Shown in pieces: positions 25,430-34,510 of a stretch of 64,000 nt of DNA (position 1 is the first letter of the stretch; the number at the start of each line of letters is the position of its first letter). This DNA is from Methyloceanibacter caenitepidi (GTDB lineage: Bacteria; Pseudomonadota; Alphaproteobacteria; Rhizobiales; Methyloligellaceae). The translations under genes were made by a program, and so were the position numbers. The stretch covers positions 992,001 to 1,056,000 of the forward strand of contig NZ_AP014648.1 in NCBI RefSeq assembly GCF_000828475.1, given 5' to 3'. The notes beneath the pieces are model-generated. The model was not told the DNA's origin. It did no database searches and worked only from the letters and a program-made list of their open reading frames with translations.

Positions 25430-25632
25430 GCCCGGATTGGGCAGATCGACCGTCGGGCGAGGCGCCGATCAACGCTTCGTTATGGCACGCATCTGTCTCT
25501 TGCCGCGCCGGTCGCTCCGTACGATATACTGACCCGCTATAGTGTAACCTGTCTGCGTCCCGCGGGGCGCGCCGGTGCGCAGCGGCCATCGGCCTCCATA
25601 TTCCAAACGACCCAAGCGGAGTTCTCCTAAAC

Positions 25633-27015
25633 ATGTCGACACGCGTGGACGGGCCCAAGAGCCTCATCATCGAGTCGCGCGATGAACTCGTCGGGTACCT
25701 GGAGTCGGGGTGCAAGCCGCCGTCCGATTGGCGTATCGGCACCGAGCACGAGAAGTTCGGTTTCAACGTCACGGACAATTCACCGGTCCCGTATGAAGGC
25801 CCTCGCGGAATCGGCGCGCTGCTGGAAGCACATCACAACTGTTTCGGCTGGGATGCCGTGCGGGAGAACGGCAAGATCATCGCGCTGTCTTGCTCGGACT
25901 GCCCCATCGGCGGATCGATCAGCCTGGAGCCCGGTGGACAGTTCGAGCTGTCCGGCGCGCCGCTCAAGACCATCCACGAGACGGAAGCCGAACTCCGCCA
26001 GCATTTGAGTCAAGTCGGCTCCGTCGCGCATCAACTGGGGATCGGCTTTCTCGGGCTCGGGTTCTCGCCCAAATGGACCCTGGACGAGATACCCGTGATG
26101 CCGAAGGACCGGTACCGCATCATGATGCAGTATATGCCCAAGCGCGGGAGCCATGGCCTCGACATGATGTTCCGCACGGCGACCGTGCAGGTGAACATGG
26201 ATTTCAGCGACGAGGCGGACATGGTGCGCAAGCTGCGTGTCGGCCTTGCTCTTCAGCCCGTCGCGACGGCGCTGTTCGCAAGTTCCCCCTTCACGGAAGG
26301 CAAGCTGAACGGGTTTCAGTCGTACCGCGCCCAGATGTGGCAGGATACCGATCCGGACAGAACCGGAGGGCTCCCCTTCGCCTTCGATGACGGCATGGGG
26401 TTCGAGCGATACGTGGACTACGCGCTCGATGTACCGATGTATTTCGTCTATCGCGACGGGCGTTATATCGATGTTTCCGGCGCCTCGTTCCGCGATTTCC
26501 TCGCCGGCAAGCTGGAAGCGATGCCCGGTTTGCGTCCCACGATCGACGATTGGGCCGACCACCTCACGACGCTCTTCCCCGAGGTACGCCTCAAGAAGTT
26601 TCTCGAGATGCGCGGCGCCGACGCCGGACCCTTCGGCCTCCTCTTGGGTCTTCCGGCCCTGTGGGCCGGACTGCTCTACGACAAGACCTCACTCGACGGC
26701 GCAGCGTCGCTGATCGCGAGCTGGACGCAGGAGGAGCGCGACGAGATGCGCCTTGCCGTGCCGCGCACCGGGCTGGCCACGCCGTTCCGGGGCCGCACCG
26801 TTCGCGACCTTGCCCGGGAGGTTCTGGCGTTGGCGGAAGGCGGCCTTCTGCGGCGTGCCCAACGCAACGACAAGGGCCAGGACGAGACGCACATGCTACG
26901 TCCTCTCATGGAGATCGTCGAGAGCGGCCGGACGGAGGCGGATCGCCTCATCGCCGCCTACGAGGGTCCTTGGAAGGGCAATATCGACAGGCTGTTCGAG
27001 AGCGAGGCGCTTTAG
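25633..27015 (+). CDS. gshA: Glutamate-cysteine ligase, plant/alphaproteobacterial type
   Basis: This 460-residue enzyme makes gamma-glutamylcysteine, the first step of glutathione synthesis. The ATP-binding start DWRIGTEHEKFGF, GGSISLEPGGQFELSGAPLKTIHETEAEL and MPKRGSHGLDMMFRTATVQVNMDFSDE are typical of the class shared by plants and alphaproteobacteria, rather than the E. coli GshA class. Length fits. It ends in a four-base tail-to-tail overlap with the convergent DUF3108 gene. Plant enzymes of this type are redox-regulated by disulfides; two cysteines lie close together here (LSCSDCPIG, near residues 89 and 92). Confidence 0.94.
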   Translation: MSTRVDGPKSLIIESRDELVGYLESGCKPPSDWRIGTEHEKFGFNVTDNSPVPYEGPRGIGALLEAHHNCFGWDAVRENGKIIALSCSDCPIGGSISLEPGGQFELSGAPLKTIHETEAELRQHLSQVGSVAHQLGIGFLGLGFSPKWTLDEIPVMPKDRYRIMMQYMPKRGSHGLDMMFRTATVQVNMDFSDEADMVRKLRVGLALQPVATALFASSPFTEGKLNGFQSYRAQMWQDTDPDRTGGLPFAFDDGMGFERYVDYALDVPMYFVYRDGRYIDVSGASFRDFLAGKLEAMPGLRPTIDDWADHLTTLFPEVRLKKFLEMRGADAGPFGLLLGLPALWAGLLYDKTSLDGAASLIASWTQEERDEMRLAVPRTGLATPFRGRTVRDLAREVLALAEGGLLRRAQRNDKGQDETHMLRPLMEIVESGRTEADRLIAAYEGPWKGNIDRLFESEAL

Positions 27016-27866
27016 CGGGCGTTGGCCCGGCGCGCGGCGGGCTCCGTCTTCAGCGCGGTCAACTTCACCATGCCGTCTCCCCACGACGTCGGCACAACCA
27101 CCTTGTAGGGCACGACCATCTCGGTCCCCTGGACCGGCACCAGCCACGCCTCGATGCCCTCGGTTTTCTCCAAGAACGTCACCGCCGAACTTTCGGGCCG
27201 GTGGCCTCCGATCGGCTGGTAGCGGACCGCGCAGACGGCCGCGGCCGGGATGCCGCCGGCTGCCTTCGGACCAAGTTCTTCGGTGCGCTTCGGCGAGAGG
27301 GTCAGTTCGAAGAGCTGTTTGCCGTCGAACACCCGCAGGGTCTGATTGCAGACCGCGAGGTCTCCTGCAGGGACGCGCGCCTGAACGGATAGGAACGCAG
27401 CTGTCAGCGGATCGAGGACGTTGCGAAGCTGCGCGTCCGAAAGAGGCACGGCCTTCTTGTCGCGCCGCTTCTTCGGCGTTCGTGTTACCGCGGGACGAGC
27501 CGTCCCATTGAAGTCGATCTGCAGCGCCTGCGTCTTGTTGCTGTCGGCGTATGAGAAGTCGAAACGCTGCGGCGCGGGTCTCGCATCGAGAAGCGTGCCG
27601 TTGCTTCGCGCTTTGCCATTGGCTCTGTAGAGGAGACCCGCGAGGATCGAGAATTCGCCCTTCGCCTTGAGGGTGTAATCCTTGCGGCCCACGTTGGCGG
27701 TCAGGTTGAACGTGCCGAGATCGATCGATGCCACGCCGACGCGGTAGGACGCCTTGATCTCTTTGTCTGTCAGTGCGGCTTCCGCGAACGCGGCGCTCGT
27801 CCCCGCAAGGCAAACGAAGACCATGCCAAGCAAGCCCGTCCAGTAGCGCAATGGTCCAGTCCGCAT
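27012..27866 (-). CDS. DUF3108 family exported protein
   Basis: The 284-residue protein has a signal peptide (YWTGLLGMVFVCLAGTSAAFA). The mature part is beta-rich: IKASYRVGVASIDLGTFNLTANVG, YTLKAKGEFSILAGLLYRANGKARSNGTL, and near the C terminus EAWLVPVQGTEMVVPYKVVVPTSWG. I recognise this as DUF3108, a periplasmic family of unknown function. ATG 27866 is preferred over the TTG at 27893 because GGAG sits 8 bases upstream. Its end overlaps the gshA stop in convergent orientation. The 173-base gap upstream contains the hairpin that follows the OYE gene. Confidence 0.83.
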   Translation of the reverse strand: MRTGPLRYWTGLLGMVFVCLAGTSAAFAEAALTDKEIKASYRVGVASIDLGTFNLTANVGRKDYTLKAKGEFSILAGLLYRANGKARSNGTLLDARPAPQRFDFSYADSNKTQALQIDFNGTARPAVTRTPKKRRDKKAVPLSDAQLRNVLDPLTAAFLSVQARVPAGDLAVCNQTLRVFDGKQLFELTLSPKRTEELGPKAAGGIPAAAVCAVRYQPIGGHRPESSAVTFLEKTEGIEAWLVPVQGTEMVVPYKVVVPTSWGDGMVKLTALKTEPAARRANAR

Positions 27867-27992
27867 GCCGCCCGCTCCAAAACCTCTCTTCAAGGCCTAT
27901 TCCTTGAGGTCGGTTAGTTGCGCAGCAGTCTAGCCAAGACCACGCCGAAATTGTGGGCGCATCGGCGGGCGAGACGGTCGGACGAGCGTGAA

Positions 27993-28015
27993 GAGGGCGC
28001 CAGCGCGGCGCCCTC
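27993..28015 (-). terminator. GC-rich hairpin downstream of the OYE reductase gene
   Basis: GAGGGCGCC and GGCGCCCTC form a perfect 9-bp stem with a 5-base loop. On the minus strand it lies 25-47 bases after the reductase stop at 28040. Only a short TT follows, so termination may be inefficient or Rho-assisted. Confidence 0.55.
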
Positions 28016-28039
28016 CGTGTTGCGTCGTTCTTGGCCGGA

Positions 28040-29128
28040 TCAGGCGGCCTCTTCGAGCGTCGGATAGTCGGTGTATCCCGCCGCATCGCCGCCATAGAAG
28101 GTCTGTGGATCGGGCGCATTGAGAGGCGCGTCGAGGCGGAGGCGCTCGACGAGATCCGGATTGGCGATGAAGAGTGAACCGAAGGCGACGAGATCCGCCT
28201 TGCCGGATTCGACGGCGTCGACCGCCATCTGCCGGTCGTACCCGTTGTTCGCCATATAGGCGCCCGAGAAATTCGAGCGCAGCGTTTCGATCGCGTTGGC
28301 CGGGAATTCACGAGGACCACCGGTTTGGCCCTCCACAAGATGGACGTAACCGAGCCCGGCATCGTTCGCACGGGCCATGGCCACACTGAAGGTGGCGACG
28401 GGATCGCTGTCGGCGATGTCGTTGAAACCGGAGAACGGGCTGAAGCGTACGCCGACGCGCTTGGCCGGAAAGACGCCCGTAACCGCCTCGAACACCTCCG
28501 CAAGGAAGCGCGTGCGGTTTTCGGGAGAGCCGCCATAGGCATCATCGCGCTTGTTCGTGCCGTCGCGCAGGAACTGATCGAGCAGATAGCCGTTGGCGGC
28601 ATGGATTTCGATTCCGTCGAAGCCGGCCGCCTTGGCGTTCTCCGCCGCCTTGCGGTAGTCCGCGACCACGCGGGCGATCTCCGCCGTCTCGAGCGCGCGC
28701 GGTTCGGAGACATCGGCGAACCCGGACGCGGTAAAGGTCTGGCTGTCGGCGGTGATGGGAGAGGGGGCGACCGGCGCTTGTCCGTCTGGGAGCAGGCTGA
28801 CATGGGAAATGCGTCCCACGTGCCAAAGCTGGGCGAAGATCCGCCCGCCAGCCCCGTGGACGGCCGCCGTCACCGCTTTCCATCCGGCAACCTGGGCATC
28901 GCTATACATGCCGGGTGTCTGGATATAGCCCTTGCCCTCAGGCGAGATCTGCGTGCCTTCGCTGATGATCAGGCCTGCGCCCGCCCGCTGAGCGTAGTAT
29001 GTCGCGTTGAGCGCATGCGGCACGTCGCCATCGGGCAGGGCGCGGTTTCGTGTCAGTGGCGCCATGACGATCCGGTTCGGGAGCGTTAGGTCGCCCAGTT
29101 CGAGTGGGCTAAAAAGCTTCGGTTCCAT
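28040..29128 (-). CDS. Old Yellow Enzyme family NAD(P)H:flavin oxidoreductase (alkene reductase)
   Basis: The 362-residue FMN-dependent TIM-barrel protein begins LFSPLELGDLTLPNRIVMAPLTRNRA. It contains LWHVGRISH, GFDGIEIHAANGYLLDQFLRDGTNKR and YGGSPENRTRFL, which are typical of NemA/OYE-class alkene reductases. Substrates are usually electron-poor double bonds such as N-ethylmaleimide, quinones or nitroesters; the natural one here is unknown. The gene is divergent from an HxlR-family regulator with a candidate operator between them. That layout suggests induction by electrophiles. Confidence 0.93.
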   Translation of the reverse strand: MEPKLFSPLELGDLTLPNRIVMAPLTRNRALPDGDVPHALNATYYAQRAGAGLIISEGTQISPEGKGYIQTPGMYSDAQVAGWKAVTAAVHGAGGRIFAQLWHVGRISHVSLLPDGQAPVAPSPITADSQTFTASGFADVSEPRALETAEIARVVADYRKAAENAKAAGFDGIEIHAANGYLLDQFLRDGTNKRDDAYGGSPENRTRFLAEVFEAVTGVFPAKRVGVRFSPFSGFNDIADSDPVATFSVAMARANDAGLGYVHLVEGQTGGPREFPANAIETLRSNFSGAYMANNGYDRQMAVDAVESGKADLVAFGSLFIANPDLVERLRLDAPLNAPDPQTFYGGDAAGYTDYPTLEEAA

Positions 29129-29201
29129 AAATTATCAGCCTCCTGGTACGCAGCGTGATGTCGGGGTCCCGCCGCTACGGAACGCGGGCGGGCAATGCCG
29201 C

Positions 29202-29229
29202 TTGACGTAGGCGTACAGGTTTCGATAAT
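29202..29229 (+). promoter_or_regulatory. Sigma70-like promoter for the HxlR gene
   Basis: TTGACG (29202-29207) and GATAAT (29224-29229) are separated by 16 bases, each matching five of six consensus bases. The predicted start site lies about 80 bases upstream of the GTG at 29317. The -10 box and part of the spacer fall inside the 25-bp palindrome, which would allow repression. Confidence 0.55.
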
Positions 29230-29238
29230 CAACCAGTA
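29214..29238. promoter_or_regulatory. 25-bp imperfect palindrome, candidate HxlR operator
   Basis: TACAGGTT (29214-29221) and AACCAGTA (29231-29238) are inverted arms with one mismatched position and a 9-base spacer. It sits between the divergent OYE and HxlR starts (86 and 79 bases from them) and overlaps the -10 element of the rightward promoter. On the minus strand the right edge also contains TATACT (29235-29240), a possible -10 box for the reductase gene. HxlR proteins bind such palindromes as dimers, so autorepression plus control of the reductase is likely. Confidence 0.55.
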
Positions 29239-29316
29239 TACAAATCGTAACCTAGTGAGCGCCCTCGGAAGCTCAGTGCTTTTTCGGGTGTGCTCAACGA
29301 CTGCCGAGGACGGAAC

Positions 29317-29679
29317 GTGACTGACAGCCGCACTTTACGGGATGAGCCGCTAGCCGGTGTCCCGCAGCCGAAACCGTGCAACGAACCGTGTCCGGTCGAG
29401 CGTGGCATGCGCATCCTCGGCGGCAAATGGAAGGCCTCGATCCTTTGGCACCTGCAAGCGGGGCCGACGCGCTTCAATGCGTTGTCTCGGGAACTGGGCG
29501 GCGCCAGCAAGAAAATGATCGCCGAACGTCTCAAGGAGATGGAAGAGACCGGGCTCGTCACGCGGCAGGTCGTTGCAACCAAGCCCGTGGCCGTGACCTA
29601 TGAGCTCACGCCATTCGGCCATTCGGCGCTAGGCATCCTGGAATCCTTGCACGATTGGTGCGTCGACCACGACGTTTAG
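29317..29679 (+). CDS. HxlR-family winged-helix transcriptional regulator
   Basis: The 120-residue DNA-binding protein contains PCPVERGMRILGGKWKASILWHL, RFNALSRELGGASKKMIAERLKEMEETGLV and the wing YELTPFGHSAL, all typical of HxlR. Two cysteines lie in KPCNEPCPVE just before the first helix. The second sits where the redox-sensing Cys of YodB/HypR-type HxlR regulators is found. The GTG start at 29317 follows GAGGACGGAAC; a start at 29290 is possible but lacks a ribosome-binding site. It is divergent from the OYE reductase and probably represses it until an electrophile or quinone modifies the Cys. Confidence 0.9.
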   Translation: MTDSRTLRDEPLAGVPQPKPCNEPCPVERGMRILGGKWKASILWHLQAGPTRFNALSRELGGASKKMIAERLKEMEETGLVTRQVVATKPVAVTYELTPFGHSALGILESLHDWCVDHDV

Positions 29680-29816
29680 GTTGATTACTGCGCCTCGAGG
29701 CGAATGCTGCGCCGCGACTTGAACGGACGCGTGAGGCCGCCATATACTCTGCAAGCTACGCCCCTTTCCGAACCCTGCACGGGATGTGGGCGTTTTCCGT
29801 CCCCCAAAGACGGACG

Positions 29817-29855
29817 AATCGGCGGCGGATATCTCCTTTTCTGCCGCCGATTTTT
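29817..29855 (+). terminator. Rho-independent terminator
   Basis: AATCGGCGGC (29817-29826) pairs perfectly with GCCGCCGATT (29843-29852) and runs into TTTTT. A smaller hairpin (CCGTC...GACGG, 29797-29813) precedes it. It reads on the plus strand, about 140 bases past the HxlR stop, and also insulates the convergent IalB gene. Confidence 0.75.
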
Positions 29856-29860
29856 CTTGG

Positions 29861-30475
29861 CTATTTGAGCGTCGCGAACGCTTGGGTGAACCCTTCCAAA
29901 GAAACCGGAATGCCGATTCCCTCCTCGACGGTCGGGAAGATGATCAGCAATGCACTCTGGCCAGACTTCAGCTTCGTCACGACTTCGTCCTGAAGCTCGA
30001 ACTCGGCGATGCAGCCCGATGTCTTCCCGCATTTGATGTAGGGCGCGTTGCCTACATCCTCGCCGTCGATCTTCACGCCCAGTCCCCTGGGGAGAAAGAT
30101 CCCGAGGGGCGCCACGACGCGCATCATGTTGACGTCGGCGCCGATCGATTTGAAGAGCTGGACGTTCAGCCCGACATTCGGCCGCTGCTCGTCGGTCACC
30201 ATCTGAACGATCGCGCATTTCTCTTCACGGGCTCCGGGAGGCGTTCGGCAATAGAGCTGCCAGGCGCCGAATGTTCCGCGGAGCACGGCGGCGGGGCCGG
30301 CCGGACCTTGCGCGCCGTCGTCGTCTTGGGCGCGGACCGGCGATTCGATGGCCGCGAAGCTGACCACCGCCGCGGCAAGAACGAGCCGCAGCAGCCATGA
30401 CCGCAGGCGCGGCCGGCAAGTCCGGCTACCGGAACCGGAACAACGGGAACAAGCCGAGAGCAATGGCGTAAGCAT
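29861..30475 (-). CDS. Invasion-associated locus B (IalB) family exported protein
   Basis: The 204-residue protein has a long basic N terminus followed by a signal peptide (LLRLVLAAAVVSFAAIESPVRAQ). The mature part matches the IalB family: FGAWQLYCRTPPGAREEKCAIVQ, IFLPRGLGVKIDGEDVG, and PYIKCGKTSGCIAEFELQDE with the conserved Cys pair. In Bartonella IalB aids erythrocyte entry, but in most Rhizobiales members the role is general and unknown. The start at 30475 is weakly supported: no Shine-Dalgarno sequence is visible, and the Arg/Cys-rich first 28 residues look atypical. I found no in-frame ATG nearer the signal peptide. Confidence 0.85.
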   Translation of the reverse strand: MLTPLLSACSRCSGSGSRTCRPRLRSWLLRLVLAAAVVSFAAIESPVRAQDDDGAQGPAGPAAVLRGTFGAWQLYCRTPPGAREEKCAIVQMVTDEQRPNVGLNVQLFKSIGADVNMMRVVAPLGIFLPRGLGVKIDGEDVGNAPYIKCGKTSGCIAEFELQDEVVTKLKSGQSALLIIFPTVEEGIGIPVSLEGFTQAFATLK

Positions 30476-30981
30476 AGGGAGGACGGCCTTCCTGCATCTG
30501 GTCGATGGCGGCTACGACCTTAGGGACAAGACCGCAAAGCCCGGCCCTGTCGCCGTCAGGTCAACGGAGTAACAAGGCCATTCGCCGGGCAATAGGGCCA
30601 AAATTCGACCAGGTCTATCGCCGGCAAGTTTGACGTGGGTCAGCCAAGTGACCTCTTGTCTTGGGGGCTTGCTACGGAATCAACCTCCGGGCGAACTTGT
30701 CGAGCAAAGTCGCCTTTGGAGAAACTGAAAACTGAATCATGACTGTTGCCAATCAATATCCTTTATGATTTTAAAAATACACAATAACTGCTGACACCTG
30801 GGCTACGCTCGGTCGGCTCAAGAATGCGTTTTTGCGGGGGCGACGCCAAAATTTTGCGCAAGCTTATTCGCGTTGCCGCTGCGACAGTGGGCGCAGGGTC
30901 AAAAGGCCCGCGTTCGGCGATAATCGCACTTTGACCCTCCCAACCAGGAGTGGTCCGAGGGCAGGCTTTGGGAGTGATGGG
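30476..30981. other. 506-base non-coding gap upstream of the cox operon
   Basis: No gene is supported here. The contents I can see are an inverted repeat GGTCA-N6-TGACC at 30638-30653 and an AT-rich tract at about 30719-30790. The tract contains TTGCCA at 30746-30751 and the -10-like TATGAT at 30764-30769, but their spacing is wrong for each other. Transcription of the cox genes probably begins somewhere in this gap. An open frame that would extend the ctaC product upstream to 30832 is Arg-rich and not protein-like. Confidence 0.4.
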
Positions 30982-31815
30982 ATGGGGATGTTGCATCGTG
31001 CATTGATGGTTCTTGCCGCGTTCGCGGGGCTCGGCGCTAGCGGTTCCGCGATTGCCGAAGAACTCCCGCCGGGACGTGCGCATCCCTGGCAGATTGGCTT
31101 CCAGGAAGCCATGACCCCGATCATGGCCCAGATCAACGACTTCCATAACTATGTGACGGCCATCATCATCGCCATCACGCTGTTCGTTCTGGCGCTGATG
31201 GTCATCGTGATGGTGCGCTTCAACGAGAAGAGTAACCCCGAACCGTCCCGCACCTCGCACAACACCCTGCTCGAAGTCGCCTGGACGGTGATCCCAATCT
31301 TCATTCTGGTGGCAATCGCCATCCCGTCGTTCCGGCTTCTGTTCGCCCAGTACGACTTCCCCAAGGCGGATGTGTCCATCACCGCCACCGGCGCTCAGTG
31401 GTATTGGATCTACGAGTATCCGGACGAGAACATCAGCTTCAATTCGATCATGGTGCCGGACGCGCAGCTCAAGGAAGGGCAGCCGCGTCTGTTGACCGTC
31501 GACAACGAAGTCGTGGTTCCGGTCGGTGCGAACGTCGTCGTGAGCCTCAAGTCGAACGACGTCATCCACGACTGGGCGGTTCCGTCCTTCGGTGTCAAGC
31601 TGGACGCCGTGCCGGGCCGTCTGCAGCAGACCTGGTTCCGTGCCGAGAAAGAGGGCTGGTTCTACGGCCAGTGCTCTGAGCTCTGCGGCCGCAATCACGC
31701 CTTCATGCCGATCGCCGTACGCGTCGTCTCGCAGGACGAGTACGATGCCTGGGTCGCAAGCAAGAAGTCAGCGTCGATCGATGCCGAGGGCAAGCTGGCG
31801 TCGGCGCGCGACTAG
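30982..31815 (+). CDS. ctaC: Cytochrome c oxidase (aa3-type) subunit II
   Basis: The 277-residue subunit has a signal peptide, two transmembrane helices (VTAIIIAITLFVLALMVIVM and VAWTVIPIFILVAIAI) and a periplasmic CuA domain. The CuA ligands are complete: His in VIHDWAVPSFG, and GQCSELCGRNHAFMPI with two Cys, Glu, His and Met. The aromatic cluster QWYWIYEYP that carries electrons from cytochrome c is also present. ATG 30982 is chosen, with GGGAG a few bases upstream; ATG 30988 is equally possible. It heads the cox cluster. Confidence 0.96.
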   Translation: MGMLHRALMVLAAFAGLGASGSAIAEELPPGRAHPWQIGFQEAMTPIMAQINDFHNYVTAIIIAITLFVLALMVIVMVRFNEKSNPEPSRTSHNTLLEVAWTVIPIFILVAIAIPSFRLLFAQYDFPKADVSITATGAQWYWIYEYPDENISFNSIMVPDAQLKEGQPRLLTVDNEVVVPVGANVVVSLKSNDVIHDWAVPSFGVKLDAVPGRLQQTWFRAEKEGWFYGQCSELCGRNHAFMPIAVRVVSQDEYDAWVASKKSASIDAEGKLASARD

Positions 31816-31888
31816 TCGCTCACCGGCAAATCAACATGCGGCCTGACGGCCGGACACAAACACTTTAGGACGACAAGGGAAGACAGTC

Positions 31889-33499
31889 ATGGCGAACAAT
31901 GCCCAGGCAGAAGCGGCCCACCACGATCACGACGATCACCCGCACGGTTTGCGGCGCTGGCTGTTCTCGACCAACCACAAGGACATCGGCACCCTTTACC
32001 TGATCCTGTCGCTGGTCGGTGGCGTCGTCGGGGCTCTCTTGTCCATGGGCATGCGCGCCGAGCTCATGGAGCCCGGCATGCAGATCTTCGGCAACCCGGA
32101 GATGTTCAACGTTTTCGTCACGGCGCACGGCCTCATCATGGTGTTCTTCGCGGTCATGCCGGCCACGATGGGCGCCTTCGGCAACTGGATGGTGCCGTTG
32201 ATGATTGGCGCGCCGGACATGGCCTTCCCGCGCATGAACAACATTTCGTTCTGGCTGCTGGCCATGGCGTTTGTTCTCCTGGTCTCGTCGCTGTTCATGC
32301 CGGGTGCACCCGGATCGACAGGCGCCGGCGCTGGCTGGACCATTTACGCGCCGCTGTCGACCTACGGTACGCCTGGCGTCTCCGTCGACTTCGCCATTCT
32401 GGCCCTTCACCTTGGTGGCGCGTCGTCGATCCTCGGCGCCATCAACTTCATCACCACGATTTTGAATATGCGGGCGCCGGGCATGACCCTGCACAAGATG
32501 CCGCTGTTCGTGTGGTCGATCCTGGTTACGGCCTTCCTGCTGCTGCTGTCGCTGCCGGTTCTGGCCGGCGCCATCACCATGCTGCTGACCGACCGCAACT
32601 TCGGGACCGCGTTCTTCGACTCGAAGCATGGCGGCGATCCGCTTCTGTGGCAGCACCTGTTCTGGTTCTTCGGCCACCCGGAAGTGTACATCATGATCCT
32701 GCCGGGCTTCGGCATGATCAGCCAGATCGTCGCCACCTTCTCTAAGAAGCCCGTGTTCGGCTATCTCGGCATGGCCTATGCCATGGTCGCGATCGGCGTG
32801 ATCGGCTTCGTGGTTTGGGCGCATCACATGTACGCCGCCGGTCTCGACGTGAACACGCAGGCCTACTTCGTGTTCGCCACGATGGTGATTGCCGTGCCCA
32901 CCGGCGTGAAGATCTTCTCCTGGATAGCCACGATGTGGGGCGGCTCGATCTCATTCAAGACGCCCATGCTGTGGGCGCTCGGCTTTATCTTCCTGTTCAC
33001 CGTCGGCGGTGTGACGGGCGTGATGCTGTCGAATGCGGGCGTCGACCGGTCCTTCCACGACACCTATTACGTGGTGGCGCACTTCCACTACGTGCTATCG
33101 CTCGGCGCCGTCTTCTCGCTCTTTGCCGGCTGGTATTACTGGTCGCCGAAGATGTACGGCTACATGTACTCCGAGTTCTGGGGCAAGCTGCACTTCTGGA
33201 CCATGTTCATCGGTGCGAACCTGGCCTTCTTCCCGCAGCACTTCCTGGGTCTTGCCGGCATGCCGCGCCGCTATGCGGACTACCCGGACGCCTACGCGGG
33301 CTGGAACTTCGTGTCTTCGCTCGGCGCCTATCTCGCATTCCTTGGCTTCATCATCTTCTTCATCGGTGTGATCGTGCAGTTCACCCGTAAGGTGAAGTCG
33401 GCCGACAATCCTTGGGGTGCAGGAGCAACGACGCTGGAGTGGACTGTCTCCTCGCCGCCTCCGTTCCATACCTTCGATACGCTCCCGCGGATCAAATAG
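31889..33499 (+). CDS. ctaD: Cytochrome c oxidase (aa3-type) subunit I
   Basis: The 536-residue catalytic subunit holds heme a, heme a3 and CuB. Motifs: [27 protein letters not shown] with the heme a His, [17 protein letters not shown] with the CuB His and cross-linked Tyr, [10 protein letters not shown], and [15 protein letters not shown] with the remaining heme ligands. Twelve hydrophobic helices fit the family. The His/Asp-rich N terminus ([11 protein letters not shown]) is cytoplasmic. A small hairpin (CGGCC-N4-GGCCG) lies in the 73-base gap after ctaC but has no T-tract, so read-through is expected. Confidence 0.97.
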   Translation: MANNAQAEAAHHDHDDHPHGLRRWLFSTNHKDIGTLYLILSLVGGVVGALLSMGMRAELMEPGMQIFGNPEMFNVFVTAHGLIMVFFAVMPATMGAFGNWMVPLMIGAPDMAFPRMNNISFWLLAMAFVLLVSSLFMPGAPGSTGAGAGWTIYAPLSTYGTPGVSVDFAILALHLGGASSILGAINFITTILNMRAPGMTLHKMPLFVWSILVTAFLLLLSLPVLAGAITMLLTDRNFGTAFFDSKHGGDPLLWQHLFWFFGHPEVYIMILPGFGMISQIVATFSKKPVFGYLGMAYAMVAIGVIGFVVWAHHMYAAGLDVNTQAYFVFATMVIAVPTGVKIFSWIATMWGGSISFKTPMLWALGFIFLFTVGGVTGVMLSNAGVDRSFHDTYYVVAHFHYVLSLGAVFSLFAGWYYWSPKMYGYMYSEFWGKLHFWTMFIGANLAFFPQHFLGLAGMPRRYADYPDAYAGWNFVSSLGAYLAFLGFIIFFIGVIVQFTRKVKSADNPWGAGATTLEWTVSSPPPFHTFDTLPRIK

Positions 33500-33541
33500 G
33501 GTCCAGGGGCGCCGAAGTGGGGCGCTGGAGTAAGTAGGCCA

Positions 33542-34510
33542 ATGACAGACACGACTGTCGAAACGACACAAGGCAGGTTGGATGTCGCCCTTGGGAACAA
33601 CCTTGGGGGCGACATCTCCGACTATGCGGAGCTGCTCAAGCCGCGCGTCATGTTCCTTGTGGTGTTTACGGCGCTGGTCGGTCTCGTCACGGCGCCCGTG
33701 CACATGCATCCCGTCCTCGCGATCGCGGCGCTTCTGTGCATCGCCGTCGGGGCCGGCGCATCGGGCGCTCTGAACATGTGGTATGACGCGGATATCGATG
33801 CTCGCATGGCCCGCACGGCCTCGCGGCCGCTGCCGCAAGGCGCGCTGACGCCGAACGAGGCCTTGGCTTTCGGATCGGTGCTGGGGATCGGCTCCGTCCT
33901 GTGTCTCGGGCTCATGGTGAACTGGGTCGCCGCAGGGCTGCTGGCCTTCACCATCGGGTTCTACGTGTTCGTCTATACGATGTGGCTGAAGCGTTCGACG
34001 CCGCAGAACATCGTGATCGGCGGCGCGGCGGGGGCTTTGCCGCCCATGATCGGGTGGGCGTCTGCCACCGGGTCCGTGAGCCTCGAATCCTTCGTGATGT
34101 TTCTCATCATCTTCATGTGGACTCCGCCCCATTTCTGGGCGCTGGCGTTGATCCGCAGTTCCGACTATCGGCGCGCCGGTGTGCCCATGTTGCCGGTGAC
34201 CCATGGCGCGGACGAAACGCGCCGACAGATCCTGATTTACAGCATCATCTTGGTGCCGCTTGGCATGGTGCCGTCCGTGATGGGCTTCGGCGGTTCGCTC
34301 TACACGGTGGTCGCGGCCATCTTCGGCGCATTCTTCCTGGTGCTTGCCTTCGACTGCTACCGGGAGCGTGAGGGCGCGGCGGGCGATCGGGCGGCCAAGA
34401 ACCTCTTCGCGTATTCGATCCTATATTTGTTTGTGCTGTTCGCAGTGCTCCTCGTCGAGCATGGCTTCGGGTTGGACGGTGGCGTACTGCCGCGTATCTG
34501 GACGCCGTGA
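33542..34510 (+). CDS. ctaB: Protoheme IX farnesyltransferase (heme o synthase)
   Basis: The 322-residue polytopic UbiA-superfamily protein makes heme o from heme b. The prenyl-diphosphate motif is [21 protein letters not shown] near residue 80, and a second polar region includes [24 protein letters not shown]. It starts [22 protein letters not shown] after a 22-residue lead. Heme o is used as such by the bo3 oxidase and is a precursor for heme a in aa3; no ctaA (heme a synthase) is in the window. The stop overlaps the next start by one base (TGATG). Confidence 0.95.
   Translation: MTDTTVETTQGRLDVALGNNLGGDISDYAELLKPRVMFLVVFTALVGLVTAPVHMHPVLAIAALLCIAVGAGASGALNMWYDADIDARMARTASRPLPQGALTPNEALAFGSVLGIGSVLCLGLMVNWVAAGLLAFTIGFYVFVYTMWLKRSTPQNIVIGGAAGALPPMIGWASATGSVSLESFVMFLIIFMWTPPHFWALALIRSSDYRRAGVPMLPVTHGADETRRQILIYSIILVPLGMVPSVMGFGGSLYTVVAAIFGAFFLVLAFDCYREREGAAGDRAAKNLFAYSILYLFVLFAVLLVEHGFGLDGGVLPRIWTP

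Noticed and set aside
25501..25544. Promoter for gshA built from TTGCCG and TATACT or TATAGT
   Set aside because: The spacing is 19 bases for the first pair, and no -35 fits the second, so I left it out of the features.
26896..28803. A 635-residue minus-strand open frame
   Set aside because: It runs out of frame through gshA, DUF3108 and the OYE gene, which show clear family motifs. Its sequence is low-complexity Arg/Ser/Pro.
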